This document shows positions 23,301-32,995 of a stretch of 64,000 nt of DNA, piece after piece; position 1 is the first letter of the stretch; each line of letters starts with the position of its first letter. Made by a program: the position numbers and the translations under genes. The DNA comes from Paragyromitra xinjiangensis (taxonomy: Eukaryota > Ascomycota > Pezizomycetes > Pezizales > Discinaceae), in NCBI GenBank assembly GCA_038503065.1, contig JBCAMK010000006.1, positions 1,612,001 through 1,676,000 of the forward strand. The letters run 5' to 3'. The notes below the pieces were generated by a model. That model searched no databases, was not told where the DNA came from, and was given only the letters and a program-made list of their open reading frames with translations.

Positions 23301-24724
23301 TTTCGAAAATCAATATCCCAGACAACCTTGGTTGGCTACCAATCCATCTAGCCACTGACTCTGAATCGGTGGAGATGCTGGGATGGCTGCTAGATAACGG
23401 CGCTGCTGTGGATGCCCCTATCGTGGGTCCGCAACAGGGCCTTACAGCATTGCATATTGCGGCGGCAAAGCGGGGCGATAATGGCCCCAAGATGGTCAAA
23501 ATGCTGCTCGAGAAGCAAGCCAACGTCCTCGTTGAGACTGCAGGCGGAAAGAAAACGCCCCTTCACTCTGCCATAAAAGGACGCTCAGTTGCTACAGTTA
23601 AAATGTTGCTATCAGCACCAGGAGCCAACCCAAATTTGACCAATAGGCGTGGCTTGACTGCGCTCCATATAGCATCGTCGACTGCAGGCTTGCACGAAGT
23701 AGTTGCGGCCCTCTTAGATCAGGGTGCTGATATTGAAGGGCAAACCTCTATCGCTGCAGCAAAAGTGTATCGTGAGGCTTTAGCTATTAGCACTTTTCAG
23801 CACTCTTTCAAGAAAATGCTGTCGAGTGCTCGAGACCTTATCGGCTCTTTGACTCCACTCCACATTGCGGCACAATCTCTGGGGACAGCATTGAACTTAG
23901 AAGCTTTGCTGAATAAGGGAGCGAATCATTCTGCCATTGACGGACAGGGTTGCACTGCACTCCATATGGTTGCTCAAGGAGCGAGTAGTATGTCCTCAGG
24001 CGAGGATGGTAAGAGAAAAACCGAATTCCTTCTCGCCTCTGGGGCCGATGTCAACGCCAGAGATTGGAAGCACCAAACACCCCTTCATAAAGCGGTTTCC
24101 CCACCTGCAAGGCGAGCAGTCTTAGAAGTCCTTCTATCAAGTGAGCACTGTGATGTGAACGCCAGGGATAAGAAAGAGAGGACCCCACTCCTTCTATTTC
24201 TCCAAACGATCAGCTATCATTTCAGCTCCAGTATTGCCAGATATGATATCTCACCAATAACCGAAAATCAAGGAGACAAGGGGCAACCACAATCCAATTT
24301 CGAACCTGATTTTTTGGAGTCTGTTCTTAACATGCTGCTAAAAGCTGGCGCAGACACCAACGCTGTGGATAAAGATGGATTTTCCGTCACCCATTATGCA
24401 AGCCAACCGGATTTAGCTTGGATGAGAGCAAGGCTTCCACAGCCTGAGGAAGATTCCTCAGGGCTGTTAAGAGGCAAGCTATTGAGGTCAAAATCGGAAC
24501 CGACAAATACTAAAGTCATAGAAATGGTTCCACAACTTAGCCCACAGCTTCCGGGAGTTTTCAGCGGAAAGTCAAAAACCTTCATCGCCCTAAACACATT
24601 AGCTGTACACCTGCAACTTCCGACCACTATTTCCAAGACTAAAGTGATAGATCCGAAACAAGACACTACGTTAAGCAAGCTGGAGAAAAAATCCAGAAAG
24701 GTTAGTCGGGATGGGAAGGATTAG
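20331..24724 (+). CDS. NLR-type receptor: SesB-like hydrolase, NACHT, ankyrin repeats
   Basis: Fungal NOD-like receptor, a class linked to heterokaryon incompatibility and non-self recognition. Proposed exons: 20331-20434, 20491-20710, 20770-20820, 20879-21163, 21229-21415, 21469-23130 and 23193-24724, giving 1346 aa. The N-terminal domain (about residues 34-230) is an alpha/beta hydrolase of the SesB/PGAP1-like type: DIVAVHGLNGH, nucleophile elbow FICHSLGGIVVKQ (Ser at codon 20794) and IFFLGTPHQGSEVADYA. NACHT follows with P-loop GGPGYGKS (about residue 337) and Walker B FIIDGLDQW (about 474), then the WHD-like LLAHQSVKDFL. About eight ankyrin repeats run from residue ~840 (LGWLPIHLA, GLTALHIAA, KTPLHSAI, GLTALHIAS and so on) to ~1260, then a short basic tail. 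Intron 3 (20821-20878) lacks a GT donor: the site reads CAG/GAAAGT. It may be spliced as GA-AG, from a cryptic GTGAAG at 20812, or the gene may be inactive. Confidence 0.85.
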
Positions 24725-26494
24725 ACATGATCCTGTAAGGCGTGTAGTTATAGGTGCTCTTCCTTTCCTCCTAAATCCTTAACATTTAATATTGCACCCG
24801 CCCTTTATTCAATCATTTAGCCTCCGAGCTGAAGCTGACTGCTGCCCCCAACCAACAGAAGCGGCTGAGCGCGACATCAAAAAATACAATTTTCTCTTTC
24901 CAATCGTTATAGTTTCTACTATTTCCTAATACTGGCTGAATTTGATTGACGTTTCCGGGGGTTTTGGCGCGATGGAGTAGGGTTCATTAAGGTTTATAAT
25001 GTTATACAAAAAGTTAAAAATCTTCATAGATTCTCACTCGTTCTTTGTTTAGCTAGCATGGGCGTAATTAAATCATTTTACGTTGCATCCAATTAAAGAA
25101 ATAATTCTATGATAACTTACCAATCACAGATAATAACTTGTATGCTGTATCACAGCCGCTCATTTGCTATGAACGCTTTCTCATCTTAGAAGCGTGTATG
25201 ACCGACCTACTGTGATTTCAGAGGAGTTTAAGATTTGGTGCGTCCAGCAACATATAAGAACTATCTGGTACATATGTTTCACGAGTTTTGGCAGTTGAAG
25301 GTCCGCACGAGGATACCCGCCTCTCAGGGGTTTTTACTCTTCGCCGGGGCGTATCCTAGCTGCTCATGCTATATCTGTTTTGGCTTTTGACATCTGATCT
25401 TGGTATCGGTATTTTGAACAAGGGGTCGCCGCTTTGCCGGTACCAATTTAAAAGAGTTCACAAAAACCCTAATCCCATTACATGGCCCCTTGACTTCATC
25501 ATGGAACTAACTTCATTCATGACTACTTTTTCTTTTCCAATCTATGAAAGAAAAAAAAGAGGAAGATACAATAACATAATCAGATACAAGACAAAAAAAA
25601 TGACATAAACCAGAAAGTGCAAAAGAACCTCACCCTCCCTCACCTCGATAAACTTCCTTTTCAGAACCCTCTCAGACACGCACTACATCCAGAGAGGGTT
25701 TGTTTAGGATCTTCTCCCCTTTTCGGTGTCCCGTCTCTATTTTTTCCTATTTTTTCTTCTTACCATGAGACGAATCGAGTATCCTTACTTTTCTTTCTTC
25801 GATGATAGTCTCTCCCCGCCTGGAAATTACATGTATGCTAAATCCTCCTACCTAACCTTACCCTACCTACCCAGAGCAGGGAGAAGGACAAAAAACCCAC
25901 CGAGCTGATGGTAAAGAAGGAAAAATAAAGAAAAGAATAGAAATACAAACCGCACCCCCCACTTTGTTTTACCTGATGAGGAAAGAGAAAAAAATAGAAA
26001 GATTTAAATAGCAAACGAGGAATTACTTTAAATGAACAAAAAGAGACTCGAAGGAAGAAAGGAAAGCTGAAACTAATAGTGACACGAGGTTGAACGGAAC
26101 GAAAGAAGTAATCCTACACACGACTCACACGACTCACCCACCCGTGGGCTCTGATATTTGATTGTCTCTTCCGTGGCCCATTTCCAAGACGCGCAATCCA
26201 GAACGTTACCGTTCACAAAAAGAAAAGTTTTTGGTGTTGAGTTTTCATAAACCCTTGTGAAGAAGGTGATATGATAGTGGTGTTATACTGACTGAAGGTT
26301 GAAACAACTTAACGAATACCCAGAGTATATGAAACGTTACCGTTAAGAAAAGAATTGCTGGTGTTGATGTTTTTGTCCAATTTTTGGTGGGATAATGGCG
26401 AAGATGAAGCTAACGAATTTCCGGAGCATGGCGACGATGATTCCTTTACCTTCATCCTTTTCAAAAATTCAGAGGTTCCGGTCAACATATCACG
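24725..26494. other. Intergenic spacer; 3' flank of U1-70K with an imperfect duplication
   Basis: AT-rich, no gene recognised. Two imperfect copies of a ~35-nt block (AACGTTACCGTT, then an A-rich stretch, then GGTGTTGA) lie at 26202-26240 and 26333-26366, in the 3' flank of the U1-70K gene. Confidence 0.45.
26202..26366. repeat. Imperfect direct repeat downstream of U1-70K
   Basis: Copies at 26202-26240 and 26333-26366 share AACGTTACCGTT, an AGAAAAG stretch and GGTGTTGA, separated by about 90 bp. Probably a local duplication in the 3' untranslated region. Confidence 0.6.
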
Positions 26495-28291
26495 CTACTG
26501 ATACCTTCTCCTGTGCCTGTCGCCACTACCATACCCCCCATCACCACCATCGTACGCTCGTTTTCTCGAATACCCATCATCACCTCCATGGCCTCTATCA
26601 TGGCCACCTCTATCGCCATGAGAACCTCTATCACCATGTGCGCCTCGATCACCGTGAGCTCCTCTGTCGCCGTGGGATCCTCCACCCCTGTGGTCATCAC
26701 CTCTGTGCCCGCCGAACCTTCCACCTCCGCCTCCGCCTCCGCCGCCGTCGCGATCACCATACCTATCACCTCCGCCCCCACCTCTACTGCCACTGTCACG
26801 GTCATACCCTCCTGAGCGGCCACCACGGTCGTGGCCTCCACCGCCGCGATCGCCGCCATACCCACCGCTGCCACCTTGGTAGCCTCCGCTGGAGCCTCTG
26901 TGTTCACCGCCGCCATACCCACCGCCTCCTCTGCGTCCTCCAGGTCCCGTTGGTGCGTTTGGTGGAGCTTCACCTCCATGGTGTCCCCCGCCGCCATAAC
27001 CGTTAGCTCCTCTGTCGCCTCCCTGGAAGCCAATGCCGCCTCGGGGTCCACGCCCTCCTCCGATTTCGAATCTGTTTCCGCCCGTGAATCCTCCACCTCC
27101 TCTTCCGCCTTGGAAACCACCCCTGAAACCGCCTCCACCTCCGCCTCCCCTGAAGCCACGCCCTCCGAAGCCGCCGGGTCCGCCAGGGCCACCAGGTCCG
27201 CGGGGTCCATCGCCTCCACCAAAGCCAGAAGGGCCGGTAGGACGAGTTACGGGGATTTTCGTGTAGCCGCGACCACCGAGGCCACCACCGAGTCGTTTTG
27301 GTTTCCACCCTTTAACGGTACGGCCACGTTCAACGTCGACGAGGACACGACGGTCTTTGATTCGGATTCCATCGGTTTCTTTGTAAGCAGCTGTAGTGAG
27401 AGGAAGAAGTAAAGATAATTCAAACCCGTGTCAGTTTATTTCTTATTTCATACTTTCCTTTTTGATAGCTCCGTGCTAGGAGTTTTGCTCTCAAGCAGGG
27501 TAGGATAGTAAAAATTCAGATGGTGAAATTAGGGGAGGGAGTAGAGAAGATAAAAACACGACAAACGACACTGAAGCGGCGGCGCAGCTATGTTTTTTTC
27601 TTTTCACGTCCGGGGGTATCATGCGAATGTGGGGAGGGAGTAAAATTGAGGGGGAGTCTTTGGTTTCTATACCCTTCATATCCTTCTCACGTTCGTATAC
27701 AATGAACGCATACCCCCTGTGCTTGCCTGTCTCTTTGTCACGCACAATACGTACCTGCAGTGAAAGTGTTAGCATGGATGATCGTTTCTAGGCAGGAGGA
27801 GAAAACGTGACGGGGGAGACAGGGATGAAAATCTCACCCTTTCGATGGGGCCAAATCGCCCAAACTCGCGTTCAAGGTCGGTATCCTTAACTTCGTAGCT
27901 CAACCTAGACACGAATAGGGTCTTGTAAGGATCACCTTTGACGGATGAATCATTTTCGGGATCATCTACCACACATAATATTAGCGAGTTGCCTTTTTCT
28001 TTACCAATAAATTCTCAAAAACGAGATAAACATACAAACAGCAAGGCCTTCTTTTGTCTTTTGTTCTAATGCCTCCTTCTTCTCCTCGCGCAGTCGATCT
28101 CGCTTTTGCATCCAGCTTTCGGTGGGAACATAATTCGGATCGGGTTTACGCAGTTCGTCGAGAAAAGCAGCGACACCGCTGATAGGGGCAGTTCTGCGCT
28201 TTTCTGGAGCATGATCGCAGTGAGGGAGATATCTAAGTGGTGGTCTAGGAGCGAAAAGAACCAAAAGGTTCGTAGGAAGTTTATCTGTCAT
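26495..28291 (-). CDS. SNP1: U1 snRNP 70 kDa protein (U1-70K)
   Basis: U1 snRNA-binding protein of the spliceosome, acting in 5' splice-site recognition. Four exons: 28291-28036, 27965-27838, 27754-27673 and 27390-26495, giving 453 aa. The N-terminal U1-70K block is present ([18 protein letters not shown]), then the pre-RRM helix [16 protein letters not shown]. The RRM has RNP2 LFVSRL and RNP1 RGYAFIVY, and the junctions restore [19 protein letters not shown] and [19 protein letters not shown]. After [21 protein letters not shown] comes a 230-residue tail that is almost only Gly, Arg, Asp and His, with repeated GDRGAH and GDRGSH units, ending GDRHRRRYQ. Intron 3 (27391-27672) is long at 282 nt, which may allow regulated splicing. 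Long open frames on the opposite strand (26513-27412) are by-products of the Gly-rich repeats. Confidence 0.94.
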
Positions 28292-28849
28292 GACCGCTCA
28301 AAACAGGGGGCTGACAAGAAACACAGTAGATCAAGGGAAACGAAGTCGAGTCAAGCGATTTGATGATGATAAAAGCGACGTGGGAGATGATGGTAGTTGA
28401 GCGACGGGGGGAGAAGTTGATGAAGTTAAGTGATGTGCGTTGGGGGTGACGATGTTGGGAATTTTTCCTGGGATTCAGTCGGGATCTGGAGGGAAAGCTT
28501 CGAGACGCGAATTGCACGGTCCCAGTGTATCGTTTCTGGTTCCCACGAATACGCCCCTTGCCCGTGTTTCAGAAGACTCAGTCGCAACAATACCTTTGTG
28601 ATGCGTTTTTCGGAGAATTTGTCGTCTCAGCCACACCAGCTGGAGTCATCAGGTGATTGCGCAATGAGTCATCAGCCACCCGACGCGTTACTCCTTGCCA
28701 CGACTCTTAAGTGGACACCCCTCAACGCCAGCTCTTCCCCCCAAACGCGTTTTCCCTCCAGCTCTCCAGCAACACCACCGCCATCCCTCTCAGCCAGTAT
28801 CAATCTTTCCTCGCCTAAGCTTTCGCTACTACCCAATACAGCATCAGTT
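28292..28849. promoter_or_regulatory. Divergent promoter U1-70K / RAD51 with two MluI boxes
   Basis: Two perfect ACGCGT sites, at 28683-28688 and 28745-28750, sit 162 and 100 bp before the RAD51 start. ACGCGT is the MBF (MluI cell-cycle box) site that drives G1/S genes in yeasts, and yeast RAD51 carries such boxes. An ACGCGA occurs at 28504. Function here is inferred. Confidence 0.6.
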
Positions 28850-30139
28850 ATGTCCGGGGAAGCTCAAGACGAGCAGTTTGACGATGCCTCTCAATTCGGT
28901 GGTCCTGGAGCTCCTACTCCTCTTGGTCAGCTTGAGGTACATTCATCCTCCCCCAATTCCAACCGGGTAAGAAGATCTTATGCATAGTGCTAATCTACTT
29001 ATCACAGGGGAATGGAATAAGTGCCCGTGATATCAAGGCTGTCATTGAAGCTGGTTACAACACTGTTGAGTCGGTGGCGTATACGTTGGTTTCACTTTGC
29101 TCATATTTTTCAGTATGCAAAAAAGCTTACAAATCACGATAGACCTAAGCGACAACTTCTTACCATCAAAGGTATCTCGGAAGCAAAGGCAGATAAGCTT
29201 ATTGCTGAAGGTATATTCAATCCCAATTCCATGTGATAGGTATGTTGGGTCATTGACTAATTCCTCTACAGCCTCAAGACTAGTCCCCATGGGCTTCACT
29301 ACCGCTACCGAAATGCACCAACGTCGCTCAGAGCTGATATCTGTGACCACCGGCTCTAAACAACTCGATACACTCCTTGCGGGTGGTATCGAAACTGGCT
29401 CCATAACTGAAATTTTCGGCGAGTTCCGCACCGGTAAATCACAAATTTGTCATACTCTTGCTGTCACTTGTCAATTACCATTCGATATGGGCGGCGGCGA
29501 GGGTAAGTGTCTTTATATTGATACAGAAGGCACATTCCGACCCGTCCGTTTGCTTGCTGTTGCGAATAGGTATGGACTTAATGGCGAAGAGGTACTGGAT
29601 AATGTGGCATATGCGAGGGCTTATAATTCCGACCATCAACTACAACTACTGAATCAAGCAGCAGCGATGATGACCGAGACTCGATTTTCTCTCTTGATCG
29701 TCGATTCTGCCACTTCACTATATAGGACTGATTTCGCGGGTCGTGGAGAGCTCGCGGCCAGGCAAACACATCTAGCGAAATTTATGCGCACGCTACAAAG
29801 ACTAGCAGATGAGTTTGGTATTGCAGTAGTCATCACGAATCAAGTTGTAGCGCAGGTTGATGGTGGGGCTGCAATGTTTAATCCTGACCCGAAGAAACCT
29901 ATTGGTGGAAACATTATTGCACACGCTTCGACAACTCGGTTATTCCTGAAAAAGGGGCGCGCGGAAACTCGTGTATGCAAGATTTACGATTCACCATGCT
30001 TACCAGAATCGGAGTGTATGTTTGCTATTAATGGTATGATTGCGCGTTTTCCTTCTCTACTCAACATTTAATCAATACTGACACTGCTACGACAGAGGAC
30101 GGTATCGGTGATCCTAACCCCAAAGACCTTGAAAACTGA
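28850..30139 (+). CDS. RAD51: DNA recombinase Rad51
   Basis: RecA-family strand-exchange protein of homologous recombination. Five exons: 28850-28936, 29008-29084, 29143-29210, 29272-30033 and 30096-30139, giving 345 aa, the usual fungal length. The N-terminal helix-hairpin-helix domain reads [23 protein letters not shown] then [18 protein letters not shown]. Walker A is GEFRTGKS (about residues 127-134) and Walker B LLIVDSA. Loop L2 region [14 protein letters not shown] and the polymerisation-facing HQRRSELI are conserved. It ends [14 protein letters not shown], restored by the last intron; without it the frame runs into an early stop. The ATG at 28850 gives a normal acidic N-terminus ([12 protein letters not shown]). 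Confidence 0.97.
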
Positions 30140-32995
30140 GACTATTGTTAGACTATGTGTTGTGTTTCTTTTTCTAGGGTATATCCAATTTTCTCTTGCA
30201 TTCAGTCTTTTTAATTTCAGAAGAGATGAATTTCTTTTCTTTGCGTAATTTTTGTGGGGGGTTTTCCAATCAATCACGATTTCATGGATTTCAATGGGCG
30301 TTTCTAAAGGTATGGTTTCTGTAACACGGAGGGTGGCTTGGGTTAGGGTGGGGGTCGTGATTGGGTTGTAGACATAAATCGATTTGGGGGGGATTTTTAT
30401 ATAAAAAGCAAGTGTAATTTTTTGATGATCATTGGCATTACGACGTGATTTCTGAGTCGAAAAACGACGCGGTAACTGATATCTGTGTTTCTATGGGTTT
30501 AGCGCACAGGAATGAGGTTGATTATGTTTAGGGTCGTGATTCGTAGCTATTTTTTATGATGAAATCCAGGACACAGAATTCTTATAGGCATAACCAATTC
30601 TTAGTACCTTAGTTCTTCCGCTCTCGGAAAGGGATTGGTTTTCTATCGAGCCCCCTCAATGGGAAAAAAACCAATTTCACATTTGCATCATCATGCATCA
30701 CTCGTCGAGCACAAGCTGTCGGTGGTTGATTTATTGATTGATAATTCATACACGCACCTAGCCCTTAGGTTATGGCGGCTGACAAACTATCCTGAAAAAA
30801 ACTCTCCCTAATCACTGCCATACCCATAATCATCCATTTCCAAATTCTGCCTCTCATAATCACTCGCCCCCATATCCCCATCTTCTCTTTCGTATCTATC
30901 AACCTCATTTCTCCCCCACCGATTACCAGCCTCTTCACCATCAGTTTCTTCCCCAACCTACACCCTTTCTTCCCCATATCCCAGCAAATTTCCTCATCTT
31001 CGCACTTTCTTGCCCTTAAGCAATCCGCCGTTGCTTTCACATACCCGTACCGTCTTTTCTCCTTCTCCGGCTTCGCCATCCATACTCTCCGCACACTAAT
31101 CGTAGTGATCCCCGCACCATCTATCTCCCCGTAACTGTTTGCAATCCCTCCGGCATACTCAATAACTTTCCTCGTCTAAAGAACTGACTCTTCTCTTTAC
31201 TTTTCTTCCCTGCTTTTATCCACTCTTTCTACGTTTCTATATCGTTTGTGACCATATAATCGTGCACGGGGGCGATATTCCATGGCGTGTCACCTAGTGG
31301 GGCGTTTGTCCTTAGGATTGGTGATGGTAATGCGGGCGTCAGTTCTTTCATATTTCGTTCGGTATGCTGTTCGGGTATCGGTAGTTGAACGCCCTCGTAA
31401 AAATCTCAACTATAACAATCCGATCCTGGAATATTGGCTCAGGGCGGAGAACCTAGTTATAGTTATTGACAGATAGCAGGAGAGATAGTATGAGAGTCGT
31501 GTGACCGGGGGAATGGTTGTCCCGACCGGGTGAATGTAACGAGCAACGGGATAACTATTGAAGTGCCCAATAGTATCGGGAGGAAAGTAATGGTACGATC
31601 ACCAGGTGTTTTCAGAAAAATAAATAGGGGCAAGATCCTCTTTTAGCTAGTCCTTTATTCAGAGTATACAAGCCTTCTTTCTGCAGTAATAGAGATGGTA
31701 AGGGTATCATATCATAGGACTGCGGTGGCTACATGTATTTGATCTACAATGTATTCTGATCCCTTCAGTAGTGGGTGTGTTCTCGAAACTAAATGGGCAC
31801 ATGCCAAAGCTGGCGCCTGCGCCATCTAGTTTCTCGAACCCAATGCAGTCTCCTGTCCAATTCCTACTTAACCCAGAGGATCGCAGCAGATAGCTTGCTA
31901 TTCCCTCTCTTCCTTTCCTTTATAGGTGATCATGACCCACTCGAGAGTCCTAGGTCGATGTTCGGGGTAGAGGGTATCTCCATCACTAACTCGGGATTGG
32001 TGTTTCTTTTTAGCTTACTGATGTTTACCTGGAAAAGTTGACGAGCTAGATAGGGCTGTGCTACCTGCAACTCATTGACTGTTTGAATCCTTATTGACAT
32101 TGTGGTGGATTAGCGGAGGAGTTGATAGGGACCTTTGCGTGCTGTCAGCAGACTAACTTTGTAGTTCTTCGAGAGTTCTACTCGAGGGGCCCACGGCACA
32201 CACGGGGGGGGGCGCCTATGGGAGGCAAAGCTCCCTTCTTTCTGTTCCCCTTGCTTATGGCCATCGCTATGGGGATGAAGGGGGTGAGACATCACCTACT
32301 GGGATTTATTCGAAAGGATTTGACTACCGCTGAGCAACGAATACGGGACGGATTAGCAACGGCGGGTGATATCTAGGAAGGGGCTCTTACCCACATACAT
32401 ACCCGCCACGAACGAGACACCCAAATACTTTCATCTATTATATTTCTCGGGGACTCGGTTTAATTGCTATTCCAGTGAACCTGTATAATATGTCATCGCT
32501 ATCATTGACATTCATGGTATGATACTCCAAGTTTTCTATTTTGGATTCACTAGGGGAGACGATTTTTGCGTCATTAATATCTTCTATATACACCGATTCT
32601 ATTCCCGGACTTAACTGCTAACGAAACTATTGCCTTCAAGAGAGAAGAGAAGGAGAAACGGAAAGAGAGGAACCAGAGGGGGGAGAAGCGAGAGAGGAGA
32701 GGGTAATGAAGAGTAGAGAATCAAATCGCAAAGAACTAAAAGGAAGCTCCCTCGTAGATATACTCGTCAACCATAAATCGGAAAAAAGGAAAAAGACCAA
32801 AATTTGGCAGAAACAGATAACCCCAGATACAACCCAAAATATAACCGGAAGGAAGGAAGTAAGGAAAAGTCAGACCCCAAGCAGAAATTACACTAAACCC
32901 CAAGTCACAGAAACCTTGGTCGCAGAAAGAACTCCAGCCCCTTCCCCACAGGGATAAGCTCAAAGAAAGAAAGAGATAAAACCAACCTGTCAAAT
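30140..32995. other. Gene-poor spacer, no gene seen
   Basis: Nearly 2.9 kb between RAD51 and the Zn2Cys6 gene, which converge here. The open frame at 30765-31094 (-) is Lys/Met/Arg-rich without motifs; others are short. A G-run is at 32202-32212. I see no transposon signature. Confidence 0.5.

Noticed and set aside
26395..27412. Long plus-strand open frames over the U1-70K tail
   Set aside because: They are opposite-strand translations of the Gly/Arg-rich repeats (His-rich, Pro-rich or Ala/Thr/Ser-rich peptides) with no motif, and the minus-strand gene is certain.
30765..31094. 109-codon minus-strand frame between RAD51 and the regulator
   Set aside because: Met/Lys/Arg-rich, no conserved motif, no splice support; probably random.
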